Positions 34,216-47,342 of a DNA stretch of 64,000 nucleotides are shown here, piece after piece. A program made the position numbers and the translations under genes. The DNA is taken from the NCBI GenBank assembly GCA_030549495.1, contig JAUIRK010000127.1, forward strand, positions 62,001 through 126,000, in the 5' to 3' direction. The DNA comes from Nectonema munidae. Taxonomy: Eukaryota > Nematomorpha > Nectonematoida > Nectonematidae. Every line of letters begins with the position of its first letter. Positions within the stretch are counted from its first letter, which is position 1. Below the pieces are notes generated by a model, which worked only from the letters and a program-made list of their open reading frames with translations, did no database searches and was not told the DNA's origin.

Positions 34216-37067
34216 TATTCAAAAAATGTCGACGAGAGTTTGATTCGCAGCTATCCATTTACTTGAAAATTTTCACTAGGATATTAGGTGACTTACATGT
34301 AAAAGAGGATTTCTAAGTCTTATGACTAGGAAAGGTAATAAGTGACCCTAGAATTTTAAATTATTTGACTTTTATAGTAAACAATTGACTTAAAATAAGA
34401 AATAATTGCCCTAAAAATAAAAAATATTTTAAAATGAAAATTTTAAATAAAAAAATAAATAATAATCTATAATTTTTATCGAAAAAAACTAGAAAATATG
34501 TATTGTTTTATTGAAAAATTAATTGGTAATTCTGCTTAATTACAGACTTTAGAAATTGATTTTATTTTTAAACACAATTCGGTCTTGAATAATTTTCTTA
34601 AACAGTTTTGCTTGCCACTTAAAACATCTCGAAACATCGAGGCTATCTTTTTAAATCAATATTTTTAAATATAATTCAAGCAGATTATTTTATTGGGCAC
34701 TAATGCCGCATTGAGTTTGAAAGGATTAAAAGAAATATCAAAAATGAAACAAAATGTAATTGAAAGAAGAAGGAATTTCAAAAAAGATTTTTAACTAAAT
34801 ATTGACCTATAAACATTTTAGAATTCAAAAAATAATGGATTTATTATATTAGTTCTTGAAACAATCTCTAAAACATTAACTTCAAGGAAAAGTCCCATTT
34901 CTTACAAAATATAATTTAATAGAAAATAGTTTTTACAAAAAAAAAATTCAATGAAAATAAAAAAAATTAAAAAAATACTGATCCTGAGGTGAATGTCAAG
35001 AAATTTTTTGAAAATTGCAGCATCAAAATTTACGACTCGAATAACCGAATATCCTGAACTATTTAAAAAAACTTAAGTTTTTCGAAAAAATTTCCTGAAA
35101 AATGATTCTGAAGTTTTGAAAGCACTTTTTAACTGAAAACCGAACACATCTTGTAATTAAGTTAAATGTTTTTATGTTTAGAATATCTATTGGTGAAATG
35201 TTTTGATTAAAACAGCATTGGTTGAAACGTATTAGAGATTTTTTATTACAAATAAATACATCCAACAAAAACAAATTTTGAAGCGAATTTATTTCAAATA
35301 CAATAATTGTAATTAGTATTTTAACTATTTTTCAAACTAAAAGCAAATTCATAAATACTTATTTTATTGGTTATGTGTTGTTTGCTTCAAAAACTTCAAC
35401 CTATACTACTGTTTGTTGAATGCATATAATATCTCCAACAATGTGTGTTAAAATATACACAATTTAAATTTTCACTAATTAAATTCTAAGCTTATATTAT
35501 ATTTAATAAAGGAATAAATAAATTTGCCTTGCTAATTCAAAGTAAAAACCTTTCATTAAATCCATGATTATTTTATTTTAATTATTTCATTTTTTGTATA
35601 TACATTTGTTTTTTGTTGAGTTTTGTGCGGTATTATGAATATGTGTTATCATTTTATTGATGATACTTCTTCATCTTTCCTACTTTAAAGCTCCTTACAT
35701 TTAATTAAAAAATTCAATAATGCAAATTCCTTTCCTTTATTATTGTTTTTTGGCATGATCTAATTTCCTATCTCTATATTATTGGAATTAGTAAAATTTG
35801 TCAAACAATTCTAAAGTATTTAATAATTAAAATTTTCTTATTCACTGGATTGTATTTTTTTTATTAGTTAACTTTTTTTTATCGTCTCGTCTCTAATCAG
35901 GACTTTTTTTATAGTTTTGTTACTGTGTGAGGAGGAGGGTATGTTTCAAAATTTTAAGAAATAAGGTTCTTTATAAACATTTTAACTAGGGGCAGTTTTC
36001 ACTTCTAGCAAATCGGGTTATAAATAATTCCGCTTAAAATATTTTTTACCTACAGATTTTATTAGTCGCATCAAAACTATAAGGAATTTTCTTAAAACGC
36101 ACGCTATAATAAAATTTCATTATAACAAAGAGATTTTTGGAACAAAATTTTTATTTTTATTGATCCACAACTGTACAAATATACACAGAGTTTCATATTT
36201 GAAAAGCAATTTATAAACGAACAGTTGTTTTATCTTACTGGAAAGACGCTAGTTGTCTAAACCAGAACAAACTGGTATTATTTTTATAGTACTGTATTAA
36301 TAATAAAGGATGTAAAAACTTATTTCTTCGACTTGAACAAAATTATATAATATCCTGAGAAGCTAGCATTAATCCTATAGTCTTGTTCTAGACCCCATAA
36401 TTATTAAGCAATCAGCCTCCATTATAATTCAAAGATTCTAAAATTGAGATTTATATTTTCATTTATTTACATAACTAAAAATATGCCCACAACTAGAGGT
36501 AAGTTAGCATTTGAACTACTTTTTTTTGACAATTTTAACCCCACTAAAATAAGTCGTTTGTAGCTTTAATAAAAAAGACTATGGACTTATGAATTTTTTG
36601 TTAATGATAAATCATCGATCCAAAAACTTTGGCCTTGAAAAATGTTTTTTTAAAAGAAATTTAGCTTTCTGTTTGGAAAAATTATTTTAAACATTACTAA
36701 AAATGTAAGCTATATTTCTGTGCAACAAGAATTAAAAAGATTTTTCTCTGACAAGTTTCTCAATACTAGGACTGAAACTTAATAAATCACAAAAACAATC
36801 AAGTTATACTATGAGCCAATTCTTCTGTTTAGATTTTAAGCTCATAAAATTAAATAGTTAAAGTCAATAAAGTCGATTTTTTCAATGTCCTACAAGGCGT
36901 ATTTTTTTTAAAAGGTTCACTAAAGTCGCTTGAGTAAGAAAGGGTTGACAACACTGCTCAAATCGCTCATGTTACCCAAAAGCAGAACCTGTTACAATAC
37001 GCAGTATCTCGTTTTTATTTGAATAAAAATGCAAGAAATGAAATATTTAATAATCCATTAGCTCAGT
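34216..37067. other. Intergenic, nothing seen
   Basis: Strongly AT-rich, no repeat family or coding pattern recognised. Confidence 0.45.
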
Positions 37068-37140
37068 GTTTCTCAATGTGCTCCATGCGAACCCATAAAG
37101 TGTCCAAAATATTTTTAGACGGGTCCATATAGGAATATTT
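37068..37140 (+). repeat. Possible left end of a hAT-like element
   Basis: CAGTGTTTCTCAATGTGCTC followed by GAACCC and GGGTCCATATAGGAAT resembles the left end at 57679. No partner end was found. Confidence 0.4.
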
Positions 37141-37867
37141 CAAATTGGAAGTTCACCAAATTTTGGAAAGGGACATATTAGAAAAAAAATAAAATTTGAA
37201 GGTTAACTAAATATAAAATTAAATTTTGTAGAGGAAAAGTTCTGAAATTGAAATATATCATGACAAAAAGCTCAGTTATATGGACTGCTTCCCTATCTTC
37301 ATTTCTTTTGTAGTATTTTATTTGCGTTCATAAAGTCTAAATCCTTTTAATATTATTGATAAAGGAGATTTAAGATTCTCATCGACTTCATTGCAACCTG
37401 ACATATCAAGTTTAGCTTTAAAGTTCAAGGCTCGTACAAAATACCTATATTTTTTCGAAAAAAGTTTCTATTTTTTGATTGGAAAAATTTGATTTTATAA
37501 AATTTAACTCATTTATAGGAGTTGAAAATATATACTATATAAAATTAACTGAGAAAACAAATAAAAAAAATAGTGATTTTATTATTCTTCCATTTTTGAT
37601 AAATAAAACCATAAAAAAATGAAAGATAACATTTTTCAGCTGGAAAAGGTCCATAAGAGAAGAAGGTTGAGTTCTTCAATAAATTTATTCCAGCTACCAT
37701 GGACCATGACTGGAATATAATCTTTATTATCCTCATGATCAAAGTAGTGTAAAAGCGTAGCAAATATTTCGATAAAATGCGTATTCATTCATCGTGATGT
37801 AATAAAATATAAATGCAAATAATCGTTTTATTACGAGTTAATCAAAAGAGACAGTTGAAATGACAAT

Positions 37868-38015
37868 AGGTAAAGGTACATTGGGGTGTTTTCATCGAGA
37901 AGGCACAATTGCGCCACTTGTATCGAACTATGAAGAAAGTAGGTTCGATGCGTGATCGAACCCAAGACCTTGAGTTATCGAAATCCAGTATCTAACCAAC
38001 CTTACTCACGCCCCC
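37868..38015 (-). repeat. tRNA-like SINE, family 1
   Basis: Reverse-strand copy: TAAAGGTACATTGGGGTGTT at the tail side, GATCGAACCCAAGACCTTG over the B box, and ACCTTACTCACGCCCCC at the head. Nearly full length. Confidence 0.75.
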
Positions 38016-39052
38016 AATACTTTTAAAGCATAATTTTTTGTAATCAACACTGACTTAATTCTTGTAAGATTTTTACACTATATAAATACATAGAGTGAAT
38101 TTATAGAAAAATAAAAATAAGTTAAAAAACATTAAAATGTTAAAAATTTTAAAGTAAGGTCTTGGAAGAATTATTTGCATAAAATGTATTATAATAAAAA
38201 ACTTGATAAAACTTTACATAAAAAAATGTACCTTGAAATTCCCAACTTTAGAAGATGAGAACAAATTTTATAACGAGTTTTATTTTCTAACTTAAGGAAA
38301 ATTTATACGAAAAATTTATAATTGATGAAAAATTAGGATTTTATGAAATATATAGAAACTGATTTCAATTATTAAAAAATTTCAATTCAAAAAAATAATT
38401 GTTTTAAGAGGTTTAGTATTATTTGATAAAATATTTTTAAAAAATGATCCAAAATTAAAATTACACTTTTGGAAAACTAAGTTTGGTTCTAGATTGATTT
38501 GCATGCTATTTTTACACCATTTAAAGCAAAGACATTCTGACTAAAAATATTCAAAAATATTAAATAAGTTTATGGAATTAATTTCAGAAGAATAATTTTA
38601 GAAAAAAATGCCCTTTTTCCGATGATGATAATAATAATAAAGACAGGCTTTATTTTGGGATATCTCCGAATACTACAATACTTCAAAACTTTGTGGGAGT
38701 TGATATTTTTCGATTTTATTATCATATAGTCAAGCCTGCTTTGATGACCAACATAATGATCAGTTTCAATTCTCCCCAATTAATCACGATTCAGCTTATT
38801 CAAACTTCATTTGCCCATTCTTTCTTTGATGGTTCCCTTTAGGGGTCTTTTAATACATATTTATACTGTATATAATTATTATACTTTTATTACGATTATT
38901 CATCTCCACATTTTCACAATATTAATATATTCCCGAATAAATGAATTCTCTCTATTTCTTTAATTTCGAGAAAATAAAAATATCGTGAAAATTTCAAGAA
39001 TTACAGTATGTGAAACGGCTTTATAAAGAAAGAAAAATTGGTTTAACCCAAT
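38016..39052. other. Intergenic, nothing seen
   Basis: AT-rich, no recognised features. Confidence 0.45.
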
Positions 39053-39159
39053 TTAACCCATTTTCACATTTAAATGACGTGGATGATTCCTTGATTTTTA
39101 AGGGAAATTTACATCAATAACTTCATGTCGTCTTCTTTTTCTAGGAACAAATGGGTTAG
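39053..39159. repeat. piggyBac-like miniature element, eroded, 107 bp
   Basis: Left TTAACCCATTTTCAC, right GGAACAAATGGGTTAG; the right TTAA has changed to TTAG. The interior has the CTTCATGTCGTCTTC stretch that complements the GACGAAGATGAA stretch of the 31315 copy. Confidence 0.6.
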
Positions 39160-39899
39160 TTATATTAGGAGTTAACTCTTTTCGAATGAAGTTTTATATA
39201 TTTAAAGCATACAATTTTCATTTCTTGGCACCCTAGTCCACACTGCTCTTCAAAGGGCCAAGATATAATTTTAAACTAATTTTTCGGCGTCACTATGTAA
39301 ATATAAAAACTATGCAGTTAAATACATTTTTTAATTGAAAAAGTCCATGATTGAAAAATAAAGTTAGAACTTAATGTGTGACAAAAAAAAGAAGCTATTA
39401 TGAAATACAAGATTGCAAAATCCTATTTTGAGATGAGTTTTGTCTCATTATTATACGCGAAATGGCAACGACATACGGTAGATTGTGTAAAAAACTGAAG
39501 ATATGACTTTGAAAATTTAACATAAATTTTATTTTGGAAAAAAAATATTGTAAAAGAAATAACTTAAAAACAAGATATAATTAAATATTATGAATGAATA
39601 GAATATATTTTTTAATTATAATAATATAATTGAATGAGAAAATTAATGAACAAATATTTTAACTCTTATGTATTAATTAAAAAATTTAAAAGTTGAAAAA
39701 AATTAATACAAAAATCATATAGATCTACTTGAAGAAAAATTAAAAAAATTTATTATATTTATGATGCATTTTATCAACGGATGCGTATTATTCCTGCATG
39801 TTAACAGTAGATTGAATTACGGAAAAGTAACTTACATTTTGGGTACAGAACCGCTTTAAGAGTTTTTCCATAGGGAAGAGTAAAAATGGACAGCCATCT

Positions 39900-40700
39900 C
39901 AATAAGTACGATGGACTTTCTTTAAAGGCGAAATTGTGAAGAAGAAAACGAGACGGTGCGTGTTGATGTACCAGTGCTTCTTTGTTGAACTACTCGCTCA
40001 CTCTTGCAGCATGAGAATATGCATGCCTTAGGGCTATCTTTACCACTGATCAGAACTAAAGCTATATAACAGACAAGCCGAGATACACACACGACGCAGT
40101 ACACACACAGACGCACACTTACCATGACCATTCAACAACCAATCGTATAATTTGGTTCAGATTGCAGTGTAAAAATATAAGCGACCGCAGTTGCTCTTGT
40201 AATAAACGAAAGTACGAACGAATATGAAGAAAACGTACAAACGAATTACAATGAGTCGACTCATCATCCACATCATCACCCCTTTTTCCCGCTAAACCAG
40301 CCAACACACCAAATAGCGAAATATTATTGTGCGTGTATGTACGACACATATTAAATATCTTCTACTATATAACAGCAACCAGCCAGAGCCAGTCAGCAGT
40401 GCGCAAGCATAATATAAATCCTATCTGAAAATAAACGAACAACATAAAAGAATCGTGACAGAATGTAGGCCAATATAGAGTATAAGTACGTAGCAGCATA
40501 TTTTTAAAATTACACGAAAAGTGGATATGAATGGTGACGCTTTTCATGTAGACTTGTGTAAAGAAACGAGAAGAAACGATGTTCGCAAGAAGATGTAGAG
40601 GAGGGAACTTATGAAAATATTAGCTTTTCATCTATTCTGCTAAGTTAAGCGTCGTTTGTGGCATTCTTATGAGTGGAGTCATCCCCAACTTTTCTGCTAC
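39900..40700. other. Second GC-richer island; possible leader exon with a consensus donor
   Basis: The minus strand has CATG|GTAAGTGTG near 40124, a strong splice-donor match. CCAGAGCCAGTCAGCAGTG (about 40384-40402) repeats the motif seen at 27.9 kb. TATA-like strings occur on both strands (CTATATAA near 40062; minus-strand TTATATAG near 40370). Open frames here lack protein-like composition. It could be a distant first exon of the psq gene (about 17 kb upstream) or of an unknown transcript. Confidence 0.25.
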
Positions 40701-41749
40701 AATCGCAGAAAAAATTCCTATTTTTTTTATTTCATTCACCGAGGCGGAAGAATTTAGAGTTAAAATTTAAGCTTCCCCTTTATTCTTTGATTCATAAGAA
40801 AATATGATGCACCGCTCTAAGAGTTTTCTACTTCAAGATAATTTCCCCAAAGTTTCCACTTGAATATCGGTCACCCTAGATTAGTGGTTCCAGAATTTGG
40901 AATCAGAAAAGGGGTAGCTTTCAAAAAGTTTATGAATCCATTTTTGTATTCCTTAGAGAAATAACTCATATGAAAAATACCTGAAAAAATAGAAATTTTA
41001 ATACAATAATTATATGGTAGAAGGCAATTCAGCTTTTAAATAACATTGGATTAGATAGAGGTGAAATTGTATTTGAACCAAGGAGACAAATAATCATAGA
41101 TTTTTGAAACATTTTTTGAAATTATATAGTGAATGAAAAGTAGGATTCTTGTATATCACTCGGGATTTCTTTATCGGGATTTCGGTATAATAGGAAAAAT
41201 CATGAAAAACGTGAACATATGGCATCCGTATCCTAAGGTGATATCAATAAGAGACGTTTATTAATTATTCAATCCAAGGGAAGAATAATGTTCATTATTT
41301 AATATTTTAAAAACCATTATTTTAATCAAATATTATTTTTGATAGAAACGAAATTTGAATTACTTAGATTCTATAGCAAATATGCTTCAAAAAAATTTAA
41401 AAGTTCAAATTGAAATCTTTTTTAATTATTCGTTTACAGACTTGAATGAGCTGACTTCCAAGATCTAAGGATGTGAACTTTGGATTTGTGGATTTACAAA
41501 TTGAAAATATGACCCTTTAAGTGTTTTTTAGTAGCGGCGGAATTGAGGAAGAGCGAGCATGTTTCAGAATTTCGAAAGTCTAACACTACTATTTTAAATA
41601 CATGTCATGACTTAGTTTTTCAATGCCTGACTATTTCTATTAATGTTAATTTTTTTAATTATACTTTTATTTTTATTTAAAAAAAATTACGTGACACATT
41701 TCGAGAAAATCTGTGTATTTAGAATTTTTTCAATTTAGCAGTAAGACGC
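40701..41749. other. Intergenic, nothing coding seen
   Basis: AT-rich. TTAGTGGTTCCAGAATTTGG near 40882 resembles an eroded hAT end. Confidence 0.35.
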
Positions 41750-41958
41750 CGATATTCTCTACTAAGTGGGACAACGGGAGACGTATTCTCAAGAAGAACT
41801 ACTTCCTAAAACACTCAACTCTTTTTTAGTTGCTCGTATCACAACCCATTGAAGAATCTTCATAACTAGACAGCTGGTAAGGATAGTCACGAAACGGAAT
41901 CGAACCTAGACAATCTGGATCTATACCAAGGCTCCTACCACTAGGCCATCTGCCGACA
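41750..41958 (-). repeat. tRNA-derived SINE, family 2
   Basis: The minus strand begins GTCGGCAGATGGCC and has an excellent A box (TGGCCTAGTGG, 41938-41948) and B box (GGTTCGATTCC, 41896-41906) at normal tRNA spacing. Acceptor and T stems do not pair, so it is not a functional tRNA gene. The downstream limit (about 41750) is uncertain. Confidence 0.65.
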
Positions 41959-42004
41959 AATTTCACCTTTGTCTAACTTTGTATAAAGTTAGAGATTGGG
42001 TTAC

Positions 42005-42078
42005 TTGGCTAGTTAATTTGTTGTAATTGGTTGATCAATTAGTTAGTTCGTCGATTAATTAGTTAGTTAGTTAAAAGT
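42005..42078 (+). repeat. TTAG/CTAA-rich imperfect microsatellite
   Basis: AATTAGTTAGTTCGTCGATT and AATTAGTTAGTTAGTTA. Comparable CTAA-rich runs lie at about 19010-19140, 22080-22240, 27380-27440, 31683-31705, 44065-44115 and 56455-56485. Confidence 0.55.
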
Positions 42079-42428
42079 TTGGCAGATAATTTTAGTAAAT
42101 ATAACTTTATTGTTAAATTTTCTTAGAGTCTAGCAGCTGGGATAGTGAGGGCTAAGTTTCCATACACCCCTCACCTGACTGTCAGCGTTAAAAAAGGCCT
42201 GTGTGGATACTTCTTCAATAATAATAATAATTAGACGAGGCAGGCTTGTAAGCAAATATGATTGCTTCCTTATGCTCACGCTTGCCCCATACAAATGTAT
42301 GTAGTAATTGTGTGTGCTTCAGAACAAACAGTCCATCTGATCATGTGAATTTGCGATAGCTTTGCATTATTTCCGTGATTATTATCATGCTTAGTATAAC
42401 ATCTGAACTTTGGATCAAAGAGTTTTCG

Positions 42429-42452
42429 ATGATAATAATAATAATAATAATC
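42429..42452 (+). repeat. AAT microsatellite
   Basis: GATAATAATAATAATAATAA. Similar short runs occur at about 42218-42232, 43740-43760, 31245-31258 (ATT) and 51464-51475. Confidence 0.7.
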
Positions 42453-42700
42453 ACAAGATGTCATCCTAGTAGCGCTAGCGTGATAATTTGTTTATAAAAA
42501 TGTATATTCAATATCTGTTTTAAAGTTTTTGGATTTCATGAACAATTTTGATGTGGAAATTTAGAGGGAATATATTTTCTAAATTGACTACCAATTTTTG
42601 TATTTAATTTATATTATTATGTTACTTGTTTAATATTTCATTATACAGATATAACAGGAGGAGGAGGAACGAGCGGTGAACTATTTGAGTTTGGAGGGGA

Positions 42701-42846
42701 GGGGACATGAGTAAGGTTGGTAGATACTGGGCTTCGATAACTCAAGGTCTTGGGTTCGATCCTGCATCAAGCCTATTTTCATCATATTTCCATACGAGCG
42801 GCGCAATTGTGACTTCTCGATGAAAAATCCCACGTTACCTTTAAAA
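42701..42846 (+). repeat. tRNA-like SINE, family 1
   Basis: ATGAGTAAGGTTGGTAGATA, then GGTCTTGGGTTCGATCCTGC, then GAGCGGCGCAATTGTGAC. Complete copy on the plus strand beside the solo piggyBac-like end. Confidence 0.75.
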
Positions 42847-42903
42847 GTGCTTTTTGTTATATTGTGGGTAATGTTAAATGCTAGACCTTTAAGCAATACT
42901 CTA

Positions 42904-42940
42904 TAACCCATTAGGTACCACTATACTCATTTGAGTACAG
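42904..42940 (+). repeat. Solo end of the piggyBac-like miniature element
   Basis: TAACCCATTAGGTACCACTA matches the left terminus of the 31315 copy, but no partner end was found. It directly follows a SINE copy. Confidence 0.4.
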
Positions 42941-42984
42941 TATTAGACAATTTTAAATTATTTAATCCAATGGGATAAATTTAT

Positions 42985-43100
42985 GTAGAGTTTATTTTGC
43001 ACTTCTGATATTATTTTCTGCACAAACTTTGATTGACATGGAATTATCCTGCATCACTTAAGGAATGGAATAGCTAATTCATATATTTGATTCAAAATAT
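42985..43100 (+). repeat. Interspersed repeat, copy 1 (TTTATTTTGCACTT family)
   Basis: AGTTTATTTTGCACTTCTGA, then ATTATTTTCTGCACAAAC, then CATCACTTAAGGAATGGAAT and ATTCATATAT match 60675-60775 in order. It follows the solo piggyBac-like end. Confidence 0.6.
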
Positions 43101-43384
43101 TGAAAAATTAAAAATATTTAATGCAAATTTTTACTTTTGGCTTTGACAAAAATGGAACTTTTTCTCTTTATTTAAAATACCTTAAAAATCTACGAATCCG
43201 TGAGCCTGGTAAGAATGTTTTAATGTAAAAAGTTGTCAAGTTCTTATGAGTGATTGTTTACTTAGATGATAATTTTATCAAGATACTCTAACCAAGTAAA
43301 TCTTCTTAAAATATGCTTATTCACGAGCGTAAAATTAAATTTTTGTATGAACTCAGTAAATTACGCAACCAATATTCTTCCATA

Positions 43385-43463
43385 AAGGGGCAGAAGATCA
43401 GGAATCGAATCGAGAGCGACTGCATCAAGACTCTACTTCCCACTACTATGCCATCAGCAGACA
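43385..43463 (-). repeat. tRNA-derived SINE, family 2, partial
   Basis: The minus strand reads CTGCTGATGGCATAGTAG and CGATTCGATTCCTGATC, matching the head and B-box region of the 41958 copy. A possible third, very eroded copy lies at about 53005-53055. Confidence 0.55.
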
Positions 43464-44129
43464 ATTCACGGAAATAAGTTATTTGAGGAAAAATATGTAA
43501 AAAATCGAGAATAATTTTGGTCGTTTCTTTCTACCTTTTAAATAAGTAATGATGCATTTTAAGTAAAAAGCCAAAAAATGTAAATGAGGACAATAAGTAA
43601 TAATGTTTGAATATATAGTGTCGTTGTTCGTGCTTGTGAAAATTCTTTGAAAGCAAAAAACTTATATCCGACAATTAAAATAATGTCTAGCTAGTTATAT
43701 ATAACATGCCATCTTATGAATTTAGATACTCGAAACGGTGTTATAATAATAATAATAATAAATCAATTCACGCAAAGATATTTATTAGCATTTCTAAAGA
43801 AATGCTCTAAATAGAAATCTCTTTCTTCATTGGTTTAAAATAAAACTGAATAATAAAATCAGTGCGTGCAAAACGTTTATTTAAGGAACACCTGTCTATA
43901 ACTACCAGTTTCAATTCTTCCTATTTAATCTTGATTAACCCAATTTGAACATGTTTAAGCGTCTGTGTGTTCGCTTTTTTAATGGTTAAATTAAGTGCTT
44001 TCTTAATACAGGTTTCACTGATTATAATTTTAAATTTAAACCAAGTAGTTAGAACAAAGTACTATCTAACTAAGTAATTAACTAACTAATTAAATAACTA
44101 ACTAAATAATCACTATACTTACCAAAAAG

Positions 44130-44830
44130 CGCACTAGTACCCATTTGGAAAAAGAATGGAGATATTTTGTAATGTGGTAATTATCGTGGTCAAGTTAATG
44201 GTTCATGTAATGAAATTACTTGAAAGAATCTTGGACAAGAGAATTTGATCAGTGGTAAAAATAGCCAGAAAAAAAGTTTCGATTTATGCCCGGAAGGAGT
44301 ACGATAGATGCAATTTTTGTTACAAAACAATTAATAGAAAAAAAGTATTTGAGGAAATTCATCAGCTTTCTGTGGTTTTGTAGATTTAGAAATCCAAAAA
44401 ATTGATTAGGTTGGTTCAAGAAATCTACAAAGACACAAAAACAGCTATTAAAAAGGCTAAATGGATTTCAAGAGAATTTGAAGTAAGAACAGGACTACGG
44501 GGATTGGCATTGAGCTCATTATTGTTCGCGTTGGTTGCTGTTGAATTATTATCCAAACATCTAAGAAAAGAAGATCTTTGGAAACTCCTATTTGCAGATG
44601 ACTTAGTTATATTAGCAGATAACAAGGAACAACTTAAAGAGAAAATGGTAAAGTGGAAAGAAAGTTTTGAAAAATTTGGACTAAAGATAAATGCCAAAAA
44701 GACAGAATTTATGGTTTATAGCAAAAAAGAAGAATATGAGGTAATCATTGAAGATAGACATAAAGAAAAGCTTAAACAGGTAAAAAGTTTTAAATACTTA
44801 GGCTCACAAATTGTCAATAGTCAATGCTAG
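44130..44830 (+). pseudogene. RTE-type LINE reverse transcriptase fragment
   Basis: Upstream blocks read PIWKKNGDIL, CGNYRG and, in another frame, RKKFRFMPGRSTIDAIFVTK, the conserved N-terminal RT motifs. The open block 44402-44830 contains TGLRGLALSSLLF (motif 3-4 region), LLFADDLVILADN (FADD catalytic motif), GLKINAKKTEFM and SFKYLGSQI. The CGNYRG / GRST / FADD set is typical of RTE-clade endonuclease-reverse transcriptases. The copy is truncated at both ends, has stops and frame changes before 44402, and lacks the endonuclease domain. It is dead on arrival or long inactive. The sequence just after is purine-rich. Confidence 0.85.
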
Positions 44831-46348
44831 CTGATTGAAGTGGAAAGAGGTCAAAACGGTTATCAGTGACTAAGAATAAATTTTCTTTATATTTTAAGAG
44901 TTTTTTATTCGTAAAATTTTTTGTTAATTAAAAAATATGGATTTCTAAGGATATTAAGAAAGAAGAAAGAAGGAAAGATTTATTGGAAAAAAATAAAAAA
45001 AAAGGAAGAATATTAAGATGACTTTTAAAATGAAAGTGTGTAAAATACACTTTATAAAAAATTCAAAAACAATCAGTAAAAATAGAAAAGTTATAATTAA
45101 TCAACAAGGAGATTTTTCATCTTTTATTTTCTTCTTTACTGAAGGATAAAATTCGATAGATGCTCAAAATGTTGAACTTGTTTTTAAATGGTAATCCTAT
45201 CAATTGCATAATTTCCACCCCAACTATGTTCAATCTTGATTGTTGAACTCCAGTTATGAAAAAAGCATGCCCTTGTACATCCTTGTCATTCTTCCGGTGT
45301 TTAGCAACCGAGAAGCCGTTGAACAAATGTTATCACACTCAAATTATTTCATGAAATTCCTATGAATTCTCTGAGAGTTTCCTCGATTTTAATGTCTCGT
45401 TTCAAACTTTTACTGTAACATATATGGAATATATGAAATGTCATATTAACGATAAAGCAGGAAAATAAGTAAAGAATAGGTTAATAGCTTTAAAAAATTA
45501 AAAGTTTTATTAGAAAGAATAAGCATTAATCATACATATCAACTTTTAATATTATTATGGAGATCGGTACTTGAAAAGATTAAAACTATCATTCTACACA
45601 TACATAAAAAAGCACTCCCATTTTAAACGAATAGAAAGTAAAGTTTAGGCATGAATGAGAGAGTAGGCGTGTTAGATTCTGTTTCAGTTGATCTTGGATT
45701 TAAGTTATATCGCCCTTAGACTCTCAACCCTAGACTCTAATGAGAAGAGGTAATGAAAACGTCGAAGGGCAGGGGGATTAAAAAATGATCCTCAATGGGT
45801 TATTAAGTGGATTTGTGATGAGTAGTCTGTGGATGATAAAATGATAATATTTGAAGGTTAGCTCTTTATATTATAAGCGTAACAAAAATGATCAAACATT
45901 GTAATACTTTTAAATATGCAAGATAAAAATTCCATATATTGAATATCGTATCCTACCTCAGGAAAAAAATTGTGTAAAATTGCTCATGTTTAAGGAAGCT
46001 CACTATTTTTCAAGGACAAATTTTATTTACAAAATTACTTTCTTTGATTTTTAAAAAAACAAAATATGAAAATAAGGTTGAGAGTAAATAACACGACGTA
46101 AATTTATCTCAACATCCACACACTGTTATGATAAAATTTTAAATCATATCACATTTGACCTTTTACAAAATATAAAATTTATGTTGAAGGCAAAACTCAT
46201 CACCAACAAACATCAAGATAATAAATTTTCTTAGATTAAGGCTGCTGCACCTGCTGTTTTATGGGATTTTTCGGTACCCTCTAATGCAATATCCTTTCTT
46301 CATGTCTCCATATCTTGCATTTTAGAATTTTCTTTAAAATACTCCAAT
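44831..46348. other. Intergenic between two transposon relics, no gene seen
   Basis: Purine-rich start (44940-45010), then AT-rich DNA. One short minus-strand frame (45117-45326) has protein-like composition but no secure match. Confidence 0.4.
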
Positions 46349-47342
46349 ATGTCTACAAAGAGGAAATTGTCTACTTCTCAGTCTGAAGACCATTGACCTG
46401 AACACAAAATTAATGTTGATTAAAAAATACGAAGGAGGAAACCAATTTAGCATGATCGCAAGTGTCGTGAAGTAGCCACACTCTACTGTGTCAACAATTT
46501 TCAAAGACAAAGCAAGGATTCGTGAAGCTGGCTGCACCCATGAGATCCACAATGATTACAAAGCAACGAACTGGATCCATCCATGAAACGGAAAAAGTGT
46601 TGCACATTTTCATTGAAGATGACATTTAAAAACGGGCAGCGCTAAACCTAATTATGGTGCAGACGAAGGCTGGAAGTCTATTTCAGACTTTGAAGGAACG
46701 CGACGGAGAAATCTACAGTCAAGAATTGTCAAGGCTCGTTTCAAAATTTCAAAAAGAGGTTCCAACTGTACAATGTACGAGTGACTAGAGAGGCAGCAAG
46801 TGCAGATGAAGAAGGTGCTCGTAAGTTTATCGACAGTCTGGAAAAATAATTAAGGATGAGAGGTATCTAACAGAACAGATTTCCAATGTGGATGAAACTG
46901 GACCGCCGTACTTATCTGATCTCAATCCTGAAGTAAAAGTGGTGTTTTTGCCCCCAATACACAATTCCACTGATCAAGTTATCAACGCTATAGATAGTGA
47001 CCCAAAATTAACACTGTGGGACATTTGAAACAGTAAGATATTCTTCCGTGCATCAAGAATCTTGCTAGCGCCTGGGAGGTTATGAAGAAGAAATGTATGA
47101 ATGGCATATGGAAAAAGTGTGTTAAACGTTACGTGAATTATTTTGCTGAATTTGAGAGTGAAGTAGAACTAAGCGTGATTCAGCAAGAAATAGTGAGACT
47201 ATTAAACGAAATTTCCTTAGACTGTGAAGTGGAAGATGTTGAGAAGCTGCTAGTTCATGAATCCAGAGAACTTACTGCTAGGATTGAAAAGTTGGCACAC
47301 GACACGTTTCTGGGAACCAATAAAATTTCAATGATAGAGTGA
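46349..47342 (+). pseudogene. pogo/Tigger-type transposase remnant
   Basis: It starts ATGTCTACAAAGAGGAAATT (MSTKRKL), the usual Tigger N-terminus. An HTH-like block follows, STVSTIFKDKARIREAG. Catalytic-region relics are present: VDETG (about 46890) and FLPP with STDQVINAID (about 46950). The C-terminal part stays open at 47082-47342 (MNGIWKKCVKRYVNYF, EVEDVEKLLVHES, ELTARIEKLA), matching the jerky/Tigger C-terminus. Several stops and frame changes occur between these blocks, so it is inactive. Terminal inverted repeats were not recognised, so the element limits are those of the coding relics. Confidence 0.8.

Noticed and set aside
39922-40547. Series of short minus-strand frames in the GC-richer island
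   Set aside because: Low-complexity, Cys/Val/Ser runs from CA/GT-rich DNA; more likely untranslated or regulatory sequence.
41881-41958. tRNA gene on the minus strand
   Set aside because: A and B boxes are good but acceptor and T stems do not pair; a related partial copy at 43385-43463 indicates a SINE.
45117-45326. Short minus-strand frame resembling a retroelement protease segment (SRLNIVGVEIMQLIGLPF)
   Set aside because: Only about 30 residues look similar and no repeats or other parts flank it; not enough to name an element.
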